Shown here: piece by piece, positions 35,101-46,105 of the stretch
How the letters are laid out: every line of letters starts with the position of its first letter
Position numbering within the stretch: the first letter of the stretch is position 1
From: Cranoglanis bouderius
Taxonomy: Eukaryota > Chordata > Actinopteri > Siluriformes > Cranoglanididae
Direction: 5' to 3'
DNA: 64,000 bases
Assembly (NCBI GenBank): GCA_023630585.1
Contig: CM042548.1
Location: 4,759,527 to 4,823,526, forward strand
The notes under the pieces: generated by a model
Told to the model about the DNA's origin: nothing
Seen by the model: only the letters and a program-made list of their open reading frames with translations
Database searches by the model: none
Program-made: the position numbers and the translations under genes

Positions 35101-38100
35101 GTAAGTAGAGCTCTTTTTTGTAAATCTTGTTGGGATTATTTGTAGTTCTGAGTTTGACGAATGAACTATTTTCAGTCAGTTTCTCTTCTTTTTTTTCTTT
35201 TTTTTGCAGTTTTTTTGTTGTTGTTTTTTTTTTGTGACAGAGCTCAAAGAAGGTTTCCAAAATGTCGCCTATAGAATGTTAATGACAGTAGAAATGTAAC
35301 TGAATCATAATTGACGCCTGCACCTGCTGAGCGGTTACATAAGTATCAGCTGCTGAGTGTGTGTGTGTGTGTGTGTGTGTAGGATGTGGATTATTGTCTT
35401 GACTGTGACTTTGATAAGCTTTAAACACACCAGAAATTCACATCTCTGAGACTTTATTCTTCTTGTACATCCTTTCTCATAGACTATAGTGTGACAGTAG
35501 ACCTATAGGAGACGTGGCAGAATACAGTATGTAGGTTTGGGTATGCAAAAATGATTGGCTTTGTGATGCTAATAAATCCAAGAAACTCAACTCTGCATGC
35601 AATCTGCAATGAGAAATGTAACAAATCAGTATCTTTTTTTTTTTTTTTTTCATCCCACTTGAGTTCAGATCACAATTCACAGTTTATGTGGGCGTTTTAA
35701 AGAGCCATGGCTTCAACACATACTTCATACACAGTTTTGGTCTGTATAAGATTTTATGTGTCACATCATGGGTGTTTGAGTGATCGATAACATGATTTAA
35801 AATTCTTCAGATTAGGGCTGGGCAAAAAATATCACCAAAAAATATCATATCATGATATATCATTCTGATTGGTCAAAAGGCTTTGATTAATTTTCCACAA
35901 CAGCAGTTCGGACAGTAGACCCAGCTGTAATTCAAATCACCGGTTTATATTAATGCATCCAATGTATAATATATAATATAATGCATCTAATATAGTAGTA
36001 ACTTACACAGGGTTTGTTAAGAGGGATGCTCCACATAATCTGATAATAAGCTGATTTTTTTTATTGTTATTTAACAAAAAAAAAAAACATACAGTATATC
36101 ACTGATATGATGACGTTTTCTGTAAAACATACATTATTTTAAATATTTATGTAAGGAGTAGGAGTCTTCAGTGTCTGTGATTTGTAGGAGGCAGTAAGTA
36201 GAAAGAAGTGTTTTTTTTTTTAAAGGTACTATAACCTAGGATTTGCGTGTGTATACTGTGTGTGTTCAGAGTGCGTCTGCTATGTAAGTAGCAATTAAAC
36301 AGCCACACGGGTTGCCGAGCCACGGTGGAAATTGCACTTTTCAGCTGAAGCGCCTTTGCTGAAATGCTGTTGTCTCATTATCTGTCACAATGTTTGCTGG
36401 AAACAATGGTCAACATTTTTGACATTTCTGATACCGATTTCTGTAGTCAAAAGCCCGCCAACACAAAGAATCAGCAACACAAGCAGTGAAGGACGTTGCA
36501 TAAGCGTGGGTTCTGACTTGAGGGCTGAAATACTTTCTGGAAACACTAACACTAACTGCATTATCTGATCAGAATCCAAAGATCAGGCTTGTGAATGATG
36601 CGACAGATGGCCATTTGCATGTTCCAGACTGATGGGCCGCTGTTCCAGCAATACGCACTTGCAAGTGCACTTTCACGCAAGATGTTTCGGTGTCGACTGG
36701 GCTCGGTCGCTGTGCCTAGATTGGTTGCTATGCACATTTTCAAAATCCAGTTCTCTTATGAATGAGCACCATTAATATTCAAAGGTCTACGCAAGCCAAA
36801 AAAAGTATGGAGTCGTGTAGTGTCTCAACTTTGGCTTCTTTGAAAGGCCTCTGAGGCCTTGTTTGTCGTACAATAGATCGCGTGTTTATCCCTCCGTAAT
36901 AGCAGAGCAGCCCCTAAGGAACATCATGCTTCCTTTCCACTCAACATGGTTCCGTGCAAAGTTCCTTGGTGAAGCTTGGGATCCGCAAGGCATCGGTCTC
37001 TGCAGAGCAATGAACCCCCAGCAGAGAAGCTAAATTAGATGAGATGTCGGCAACTCAGGCCTCAATGGGCAGTGATGACAAGCACTAGCCGTGTGGGAAT
37101 GATGAAAAAAAGTGCTCACAGAAACCCACAGGGAAGGAAGCTTGTCTTCAACTACAGCCTGGTTCTTTAGTGATAAATCTAAAGTGAATTGGTGGAATTT
37201 CATGGCCTGAGGAAATGCCACACTGATTATTTGGTTGTGGTATAATGACATTAAGTTATGTCAACTGGCTATAACTTGCTGTAATTAGTCTATGAAGGGT
37301 GTTGCATAATAATTGGTATGAGTTTTGGTGTATAACAGATCATTAGAGTCTCCTGGCCAAATGCAATTGAGGTTATCATCCCACCTATTGAATTTGTGTC
37401 TAAAAAAAAACTGAATGGAATTACAAATTTTGGGGAGAAGAAGGACTAAATAACAAAGCAATTGTTTATACTTTACAATTTAGACTTTATTAATCAGGAA
37501 ATATTGTTAATACTCTAAGAAGCGCTGCTTTATAAATAGTACTTGGTTTATGTATTTATTTATTTATTTATTCTTTTTGACGTATAGCCTATAGCATTTT
37601 TTTTATTACATCAGCTCTTACAAATATCTGCATGTCATTCATTTCATTTACTCATAACCAACATGGCTGCCCTCACACTGTTTTCTGCCCTCTAGGAGGG
37701 CTGCGCTCAGCCACAAGACGAGGACATCATGGATATCCCACTGGACGACCCTACCGCTAACAAGGCTGCCACTAAGATCCAGGCTGGCTTCCGGGGTCAC
37801 ATGACTAGGAAGAAGATGAAGGATGACAAACCACGAGAAGAGGTGAGCAAAAACACGCTAAATGAAGTTCTGGAGGCTTGGAAAACAACGTTCCCTCCAA
37901 AACAAGATTATGTTCACACTTTTCGAGCTAACAAACAAGAACCTGTATGTTCTTTTCCTCAGATGTTTATTACATAGGGATTTACATAGGAAACCTCTGC
38001 CTCAGATGCTGCCCTTTTGAATGGAACTTTTCATGGTTAATTGGAGGTTTATCTGTTACCATCTGAGCTAACTTCCTCAAACGGTTATCCCACCCAGAAC

Positions 38101-40458
38101 AGCTGTATGTTATTGTTCACAAACATCTAGTTATGTCCTAGTGGGAATCAGGTGTCTATTGCTTATTGCTTATTGACTCACAAACACCTCACACCTCACT
38201 TGTCCCCAAAGCCCATGATATTCATGTTTTTGTCTTGACTCACTGATTAGGATAGAATAAGGTTTAGATTAAGCAACTGAAAGAAGAAATGGGCACATAA
38301 TATGATATAATGGCATTATTAATGTTTTAATTATTTATTTATTTTCTAATCGGTGATACGTAGTAAATTATTAGTAGCGGCTTGAAAGGGATTTGCATAC
38401 CCGTGCTTCTGGAAACATTTTCATCAAACAGCACAAAACTACCGACTCACACCTTCAAACATCTTTTTTCATTCTGCCAGATTTTGTTTCAGAATGACTC
38501 AGACTAAAATCCTCTCTCTGTTTTCAAAAGTAAACAGTATCAGTATAAGCATTATAACATTACTGATCAGTATGTTACTAATAATTATAACATTACTGTA
38601 ACATACTTCAAAGACAGGCATGGAGAGGGCGGGAACAGGCTGAACATAAGTATAATGTTTAATCATAAACAAAACTCAAACATAACAGAAAACACACAAA
38701 CGAAACACAAAGCGCACGTGCGTCTCTCTCTCTTTCACTAATTACACACAGGTGAGAATCGGGTTCCACCTGCCTCCTCTCCGTTAACAGCCGACGCGCC
38801 ATCACACCCCAGCTGCCACATTTACTAATCACTCTAACATTACTAACCAGTATAACATTACTAATTGGTATAATAAGAATAAGAATAATAATAGATAGCA
38901 GCAAAAGTAATTGCTTTTATACTGATTAGTAATGTTACATTGATTAGTGATATTTTACTGATTAATAAGGTTACACTAATTAGTAATGTTACACTGGTAA
39001 GTGATTATTACACTAATTAGTAATATTACACTGATTACTAGTCATGGTAGCACTGCTAATCAGTGTAATGTCACTAACCAGTGTAACATTACTAATCAGT
39101 GCAACATCACTAATCAGTGTAACATCACTAATCAGTGTAACATCTCTAATCAGTGTAACATCTCTAATCAGTGTAACATCTCTAATCAGTTTGATGTTAC
39201 ACTAATCAGTGCAACATCACTAATCAGTGCAAAATCTCTAATCAGTGCAACATTAATAATCAGTGCTATATTACTAAACAGTGTAACAATGCTAATCAGT
39301 GTAACATTTCTAATCAGTGTAACGTAATCAGGCATTATAGGAGAAAACTCAGAGCTGTTATCTTGGCAAAGGGAGGTAGCACAAAGTATTGACTAAAAGG
39401 GTAAATATTTGTTGCACACCTGTATTTAAAAAAGATTTTGTTTGCAATTGTTTGATATCCGTGAGAGCAGAGTATTTTTGTGATTTGTTTTTAACAAAAT
39501 ATCAAAAGGTTGAACAATAAAGACAATTTTTCCAAAGCCTTCTTTGGTATATTTACCAAGGGTGCCAATATTAGTGGAGGGCACTGTATGTGTGTAAAAA
39601 ATGCAAATTGTCCATACATATTTGCAGTTACTCTGTGATTGTTTTTGATGTTGTCTTTGGATTTATTATTTTTGATTGTATGCATTTCCTGATTTGCTAC
39701 ATTCGTTAAAAATGTTGACAGCTGAAATGAAAGAAAATGTATGATTTTCTGAAAAAAATTTCAGTGCAGAATACACTTGATGCACTTTCCTTTGTATAAT
39801 AAGGTGTTTCATGTCTAACACACTGCAGTCTCCTCTCACTGCTTCGGTCCTATAACGAAACCATCCACAGGTTTGTTTATGTCACTAATTTCTGTCTGGT
39901 ATCTAATAGGGCAGCATTTCAAACCCAACTCCACAGAGCATGTTGTGTCTGGGATTTATATTCTCCCCATAGACCTCCTTGTGGCGGAAACGGTTTCCTA
40001 GCAATGCCGCCTTAATTACTTGTTGCTAGGCGATAATACAGATGGCATGGGAGTATAGATCACAGGAGTATCAGCGCTCTTGGTTGTTTTATTTATGCAC
40101 AGGAAGTGCTTTTAATGTGCTTTAAAGCAGTGAATTTTGCGCACACACTTTTGTAGTACTGAATAAACTTGGCACTAAGTGTGTATTGTAGTTTACAAAA
40201 TGCTCAGTTGCTGGTTTATTAAGTACTTTATATAGTGTAACTAATAAACTGGCAAATCAGTGTATTTATGTCTATATATTTGTCAAATTGTAAAATAAAA
40301 AAAAATATTCAGCATCTGAGAAGTACAGGATTCCAGTGGCAAGGCTGATTACAAGACATATAGAAGAGATTGGGGGGGGGAGGGGGGTGTTGATAAATGA
40401 TAAATGAGCCTCTGACATTTTGCCCATTATCTTTGTAAACCCATGGTAATAACTGTGA

Positions 40459-40536
<78 letters not shown>

Positions 40537-41068
40537 TGTGCAAAAGTCTAAGCACCCTATTTTTTTTAGTACACACTTTGTTATAGATTTTTTATTTTAT
40601 GACTTCTACATTATCAAGTCAGTACAAAAACATTTTAGATTCCCAAACATTAGTTTTCTAGCACAAAATTAAATGTTACAGAAAAATATTTGCATGTCAT
40701 TAAAGAAAGCAGCATATTACGTAAGAGACACTTTTCAGACAAAAAACACAATGAAGGCTGCTGGGTTTTGCTGCAAAAATAAGAAGCGATTGCGAAAGTC
40801 AAAGTCTCCAGAAGAACTGTGTCTGGTTCTGCAAGATGCTCAATAAAACTTACCAGCTCATCTCCTTATAAAACTGCACTAATTGTACTGGAGACTACTA
40901 TTTTTATTTTTATTTTTTTGTCACACCAAATATTGACGTTGTTTCATTTAATACTGTTTACTGCTCTTTGTGGTATTTTTGTTTTATGTAGAAACACTTA
41001 ATTTCATTATTTTGAAGGCATCTTTGCTCTACAGCATTTCTTTGCATGTGCCTAAAACTTTTGCACAG

Positions 41069-41150
<82 letters not shown>

Positions 41151-41516
41151 GTGCAAAAGTCTGTATGTATGTATGTATATATACATATATACATACATAC
41201 ATACATACGGAAAAGGAATCACTAGTCAGTGGTTACGCATTAAAAGATAACTGTAACAGTCATGTCGTTTGATCATCCGGACATTTGTAAGTAAGCATTA
41301 TGGCATCTTTAAACTCTAGTAACAAAATGGTGGTCTCTTAAATAGTCTATTTATCTTTCACACACCACTGACACTTAAATTAAACTCTACCACTCTATAG
41401 TGTGAGTATTTATTCATTTGGAGTTGTTTGTTTTGTTCTGTGTTGCATGATTTTGTACGTGCAGCCACAAGCTGACAGTCTCGTCTCTGTTCCAGAAACA
41501 AAGGGATAAGAAGTAG
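35086..41516 (+). CDS. nrgn: Neurogranin (3 exons, 60 aa)
   Basis: A postsynaptic protein that binds Ca2+-free calmodulin and sets its availability to CaMKII in dendrites. Exons: 35086-35100, 37696-37842 and, probably, 41496-41516; both introns are phase 0. Residues 1-24 match the family: MDC start, Cys3 and Cys8 as redox/lipidation-type cysteines, and the acidic DIMDIPLDDP segment. The IQ motif covers about residues 28-47 (AATKIQAGFRGHMTRKKMK) and ends in the basic RKK cluster. Residue 36, Ser in mammalian neurogranin and the PKC site, is Gly here. The C-terminus is short and charged and lacks the Gly/Pro-rich tail of the 78-aa mammalian protein. The start has a strong context (gccATGg). Teleosts have nrgn paralogues, and I cannot say which this is. 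Confidence 0.9.
35357..35381. repeat. (GT)n microsatellite
   Basis: About 12 GT units in nrgn intron 1. Confidence 0.9.
37696..37842 (+). CDS. nrgn: nrgn exon 2 (acidic segment and IQ motif)
   Basis: 147 nt, phase 0 on both sides, acceptor 'tgccctctag' and strong donor 'gaagag|gtgagc'. It carries the whole calmodulin-binding region. If the donor is not used, the frame runs on into the intron to a stop at 37975-37977, giving a longer, non-conserved tail. Confidence 0.93.
38600..38822. repeat. GC-rich repeat fragment
   Basis: A compositionally distinct piece ('caggtgagaatcgggttcca', 'cctgcctcctctccg', 'agccgacgcgcc') in nrgn intron 2. It resembles a dispersed fish repeat, perhaps part of an LTR. 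Identity not established. Confidence 0.35.
38815..39330. repeat. Inverted minisatellite of ~17-bp units
   Basis: Many units of 'actaatcagtgtaacat' occur. In 39045-39325 they read in this orientation. In about 38915-39035 most read as the reverse complement ('atgttacactgattagt'), and before 38880 they are again in the first orientation. The array is therefore a large imperfect palindrome. It lies in nrgn intron 2 and gives a spurious NQCNI-repeat frame. Confidence 0.9.
39360..39590. mobile_element. Tc1-like right-end fragment
   Basis: The stretch running through 'ttccaaagccttctttggta' to 'accaagggtgccaatattag' and 'ggagggcactgta' has the form of the 3' end of a fish Tc1-like element. The left part is missing. 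Confidence 0.45.
39991..40033. promoter_or_regulatory. Paired X-box-like motifs (RFX-type)
   Basis: GTTTCCTAGCAAT and, 18 bp further on, GTTGCTAGGCGAT form an inverted pair sharing CCTAGCAA/TTGCTAGG. RFX factors bind imperfect inverted repeats of this kind. It is in nrgn intron 2. Function is an inference. Confidence 0.35.
40459..40533. repeat. (AT)n microsatellite, left half
   Basis: An AT array abutting the left end of the MITE at 40536. The array continues on the other side (41070-41144). Confidence 0.95.
40536..41068 (+). mobile_element. Tc1/mariner-type MITE, TACTGTGCAAAAG family
   Basis: About 533 bp with inverted termini 'ctgtgcaaaagtctaagcac' and 'gtgcctaaaacttttgcaca', flanked by TA. 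No full ORF. It is inserted in the middle of an AT microsatellite in nrgn intron 2. A second full copy lies inverted at 62858-63397 and a partial one at 63492-63896. Confidence 0.85.
41070..41144. repeat. (AT)n microsatellite, right half
   Basis: Continuation of the AT array beyond the MITE, followed by a short stub of another MITE end (41145-41163) and a TATG/CATA palindromic tetranucleotide run (41162-41209). Confidence 0.95.
41496..41516 (+). CDS. nrgn: nrgn exon 3, probable
   Basis: A good acceptor (gtctctgttccag) is followed in phase 0 by KQRDKK and a TAG stop, giving a charged C-terminus that follows naturally on PREE. The 3' UTR would run to AATAAA at 41952-41957. No homology is available for so short an exon, so it rests on splice signals, phase and the polyadenylation site. 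Confidence 0.5.
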   Translation, partial: KQRDKK

Positions 41517-41951
41517 CGTGAGACGACATCCACTGCCGCCCTGACAGTTTTCCACACATCACCGCAATAACCAGAGGTCGAAGAGAAACTTTCAGTGTAT
41601 AATATATACAAGTGTAAACTTAGAAACTAAACCTGGATCAGTGACCTTTCACTCCTCCTCTGCTTCTGATAGAGTTTGGACAGTAATCTGTGGCGCACGA
41701 TAGCCCCTCAGCATGTTATATAGCTTCAGTGGAAAGTTTCAGTTTAATTTTTGTTCATATCGCTTTCAGTGATTAACATTTTGGTTTAAGTACTCTGTCG
41801 CTTCTAATAAGACAAGCAAAAATGTGAACTGATTTTATTTATTTATGTATTTATATTTTTTTGGTGCTCACCCCCCCTGCCTGTATTCTTACAGTAGAAG
41901 TATGCATTTATTACATCGCCTTTTCTAGTGTGACTTTGTTTCTGCCTGTTT

Positions 41952-41957
41952 AATAAA
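41952..41957 (+). terminator. nrgn: nrgn polyadenylation signal, candidate
   Basis: AATAAA followed directly by an A run, about 436 nt after the predicted nrgn stop. Confidence 0.45.
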
Positions 41958-42268
41958 TCAAAAAAAAAAAATGGTTCAGATTCAGTGCTGTCAAAGTGTT
42001 CATTGTACAAAATTTCCTTAGACTATTATGAAATTTCTTTTTTTTTTCGCACTTTTGAAAACTTCAGTCAAAACCAAAACAAAAAGTTTTGTTTGTTTGT
42101 TTTTTTCATTAATAAGGAATTTTTTTTAAAGGCATTAAAAATGTATTATTTTGTTTTCCTTTCAACCTTGTCAAGTAACCCTGCCTGCCTCTTCCCCCTA
42201 TCTGAATTTTGAAGAACTGCGTTAATATCTTACTTCAGATGAACTGTTTTTCCCTTAATTGACCCTTA

Positions 42269-42340
<72 letters not shown>
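42269..42340. repeat. (GT)n microsatellite
   Basis: About 36 GT units. Confidence 0.95.
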
Positions 42341-42343
<3 letters not shown>

Positions 42344-43239
42344 ATATTTTTTTTTAATCAGGCTGCAGGAGTGCCAGAGCTCATGTTTTTAATTACAGTG
42401 CACAAATCACAATGGACAGAAGAAAGTAGAGCATGTGGTAATTATCGCTTCCTGCTTTTCCCCTGCAAAGACTTTGAAAACAACCGTTTGTTTTTTCCCC
42501 CCCACAGTCATACCAAGTGTATTTCTTGCAAAGAAACAGTAAATGCTGTCTAACCTGACTTAGGTCACGGTTTCTTCGAGGTATTAAAAAAAAAAATGAC
42601 TGTGTTCTTCAAGGTGCGATTTAGACTTGAAGATACTGACTTGGCCACGTCGAATCCCAGTGGCCATGTTAAGAGCCAATACTTATAATACTTTTTCAGC
42701 TTAACAGTTTTAAATGAAGTCAGAAAAGATACAAACTGTACTAACCCCGACTTTAAGTTTAGATATGGAGTTATATGGAATCTTTCTGAATTTACAAGAT
42801 CACGTTGCGGGGAAATGGAGGACAAAGCCATTTGATATATTCGTTTATTTTCAGTAAGCACGTTAACGTGGTCAGGGTCACGGTGAATCTGGAATCTATC
42901 CCGGGAACTTTCTGAGCAAGGTATGCATCAATACAATTTTTTCTGACCGAATACGAGCACGAGTACATGTTTTTGGGTTTTCATTGATACCGCTAACCGA
43001 TGCACGATCAGGCATCATGGAACATTTAATTTTGTTTATGTTCATGTTTCCTTGGTTTACATACACATTGGCCATGAAAAGCGTAGATAAATGTGTGTGA
43101 GTGTGCTTAAGCTTCTAGGCTGTTCTTTCTAACACTAGCTAGTTGATTTTAAACGACGTGCATTAGATAACTACATTGGTTATGTTGGATTGGGTAGAGT
43201 TGCAGTGGAGAACAGATGGTTTTGTTTTACACCAGAAGT

Positions 43240-43515
43240 GCATCTGTACATTTGTAGGGTTCGAATCCTGCCTCCACCCTGCGTGCGTGGAGTTGTGCAC
43301 ATTCTCCCCATGTTTTGAGGGTTTTCTGCAGGTACTCCAGTTTTCTCCCCCAGTCCAAAGACATTCTCTGTAGGCTGATTGACATTTCCAAATTGTTTGT
43401 AGTGTGTGAGTGTGTGTGCGATTATGCCCTGTGATGGGTTGGCACCTCACCCAGGTTGCTCCCCACCTTGTTTCCCATGTGCCCTGTGTAGGATAAGCGG
43501 TATGATGGATGGATG
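43240..43515 (+). repeat. tRNA-derived SINE, older copy
   Basis: A perfect pol III B box GGTTCGAATCC (43258-43268), then a body passing 'cagtccaaagacattctctg', 'tgacatttccaaattgt' and 'gatgggttggcacc', and ending in GGATGGATG. Same family as 55530-55861 but with a decayed head. Confidence 0.8.
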
Positions 43516-44689
43516 TTTTCTTCAGATTGCTTGTATTGCAGTTTCTCCGCTTCATATTCTCAGAGAGCACAGTTTGCAGTCTGCTTTGCTTTGATTGCCA
43601 TTATTAATCATGAAATATGTCCATATCTTTTTCATTTTGTTTTGTCTGTTCATCATCATGACAGTGTACACTAGGCTTATGTGACATAGTGTCCCCTGGT
43701 ATCGAATGTTGGTTTCGGAGCAGTTTGTTTCCTAAAATTAGTCAAAATGATGACAATACAGGGACAACAATAGAATACGACCCGTTTCAATATGAAGGAC
43801 ATTTTCCTGTTGGTATCTACTGTATTATAAATCCATGGTCCTAAACTCCTTTGTTCTACATAGGTAAGACACATTTCCAAGCAGTGAAGGCGCAGTATTC
43901 AGATCAGCGGTTCTCAGTTCTAGTCCCGCTGACCTTCTACACCTTGCAGTTTCAAGTTTTTCTTCTCCACCACACCTGATCCATCTCCACAGTGTATTAC
44001 CAAGCCCTTCATGATCTGGGTCAGGTGTGTTAGGTCAGAGAGAACGTGAAACTGCAAAGGACCGTGGCTGCTCAGGCCTAGAGGTTGAGAATCCCTGAAC
44101 CACGTGATATTACTTTCACTCATTTCCATTTTCCCTTACTTGTGCATGGGCCATGGATGTTTATTTGAGTAAAATCCTGGCCAGAATCTTTTCAGAATCA
44201 GCAGTACAGGTGATGCTGCATTCCGTGTCATTTGCGAACCAGTGCTTCCCGAAGTTTTATATCGCTCATTCTAATATGTTATCATTTCCAAAGCAACAAC
44301 GTACAAAGGGCCTTGTACGGTGGACGCTCAAGATAAACAGATTCAATTGTGTAACTGTTGATATGGTGCCGTTTTCTGTCAGGAGACGTTCATTTAACAT
44401 TTTTGGAAGGAGTCTCCAGTATCACTGTTTCGTGACAGTCAGAGGTAAGACTGCAACTTTACATTTTCCGTCACGGGAAACGGTAACGTGACAAGCTGCA
44501 ATAAAAAAAGAGAGGCTGGCTGTTGCTGCTATAACGTAAGTGATAATAGGAAGTACCTTTTTTTGTGGACGGTCCACGAAATTAAAAGTAACTATAAATG
44601 GATAAAAAGTACACCATGTTGTTTAATAAATAAAAAGTTGCACTCTATGGCAAATTGCTGTGGTATAAGAGAAATAAAACACTTTGGGA

Positions 44690-44770
44690 CTTGATGTTAG
44701 TTGGAAAATTTTGGGTGGTAACTCCCAGTAACTCCGCTTCATCGCACCACCCTGTCATTGAACAGCATGC
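44690..44770. repeat. Palindromic dispersed module
   Basis: 'gatgttagttggaaaatttt' and 'ccaccctgtcattgaacagc', degenerate member of the 15548-15654 family. Confidence 0.55.
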
Positions 44771-45119
44771 ACCTAAGTGTTTCATTCACTCTTGCTGTAC
44801 TTATAACCAATCACTAAATATTTTCATGTATGCTGTGGTCATGTTGAACAATTCCAGATTTTATAATAGTTTTAATGAATCACAATCTGTAACCACGTTA
44901 CATCAAAGGGTTTTATGTGGTTTTATATACTACAGTGCATACAGCTATTACAGTCTGTATCACAACAGTCAAAATATAATATTTTATCTTTTTTTTTTTT
45001 TTTTTGCCCAGTCCTAGTTGAAGTTCTGCGTGTCTGTGTGCATTAAGCTGAACAAGACTGTGGAATGAGGGCCTGTACCCACTCAGTGCCCACGCAGTCC
45101 AGCTCCCACACAGCCAACA

Positions 45120-45260
45120 ACACGGCCGGGGGCGGGGGAGTTATGAAATATGAATTTTCACTTGGTTTCCAATAGCAACACGAACGGCAGCGCTGCTTCT
45201 CCACAGCTTCACCATCTCTCTGTGCTTCAGCTGTTCAAGTTACATCTCCTATGCTTCTCG
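45120..45260. promoter_or_regulatory. GC box plus RFX X-box cluster
   Basis: GGGGGCGGGG (about 45128-45137) is an Sp1-type GC box. GTTTCC-AAT-AGCAAC (45165-45179) fits the RFX X-box with a 3-nt spacer. The segment is GC-rich and repeat-free between two neural genes. A candidate enhancer or unannotated promoter; function is inferred. Confidence 0.35.
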
Positions 45261-46007
45261 TGGGTGAACGAGGCTGGGATGTGCATGGTTTACTTATGGA
45301 AATGAGACATAAATTAATGTTGCCAGATTCAACACTTTTCCTTCCAATTAGACCTTGTTAATATCACAGTGGGGGCGGTGGATATAATATGTCTTACTTT
45401 TATTGATTAGTGTATAATATATCTAGTATTTCTACAGCACCATTTTTTTCAGCAAAGTTATATTAAATGCTTGATTACTGGGATGTAAATCTTCCAATAT
45501 GGCAACGCGTACATGCAGGGTCGCCACAAGCATGCTGCAACTCCTACACTGACTTTTCTGTGATGGAGTGATGAAATTATACAATTTGTATACAATGACA
45601 ACCTCCACATTTCACTCTCCTCTGTCTCTGTCTCTCTTTTTCTGTCTCCCTCACAGACAAAATACACTGATCAGGTATACTTGTGGATCTGAAATGCTCT
45701 GAGAAATCTGGGAAAATATATTACTCTGGTTTGAAACGCTAAATGTTGCATACATGCCATGAACATGTGAGGACATGGCTGGTTTTGCATGTGAACACTG
45801 GATGCAAATTGCCTTAGAGCATGCACTATTCTATACAAGCTGAAAAGAAGTTTGTAGACAGCAGGTTGTTGTATGTGTGTAAGTGAATGTTGGGGCTTAA
45901 ATATATATTTAAAAATATTGAATGTGCAATTTTCAAAACACTTTCATATACCAAAGTCCAAATTCACTTATAAACTATCAAATACTATGTAAGGAATAAA
46001 ACACTTT

Positions 46008-46105
46008 GTGCTGGAAAATAATCAACAACAAGGTGGTGTTCAGTCCCATCATGAAGTGGGGATACTGGTACCACTGTTAAGTTGATTATTTCCCTACAAC
46101 AGCAC
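46008..46105. repeat. Palindromic dispersed module
   Basis: 'gtgctggaaaataatcaaca' and 'gttgattatttccctacaac' pair as an inverted repeat, same family as 15548-15654. Confidence 0.7.

Noticed and set aside
39001..39327. 108-codon frame rich in NQCNI repeats
   Set aside because: It is only translation of the 17-bp minisatellite. The unit also occurs inverted next to it.
38815..39330. CRISPR-like array
   Set aside because: Units are contiguous with no unique spacers and change orientation; the genome is vertebrate.
42565..42861. 98-codon minus-strand frame
   Set aside because: No recognisable domain; Lys/Phe-rich ends from A/T runs; no conserved features.
43163..43570. 135-codon minus-strand frame
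   Set aside because: It runs antisense through a tRNA-SINE and its flank.
44153..44491. 112-codon + frame
   Set aside because: Its second half is dispersed-repeat sequence ('ttggaaggagtctccagt'). No domain or splice support.
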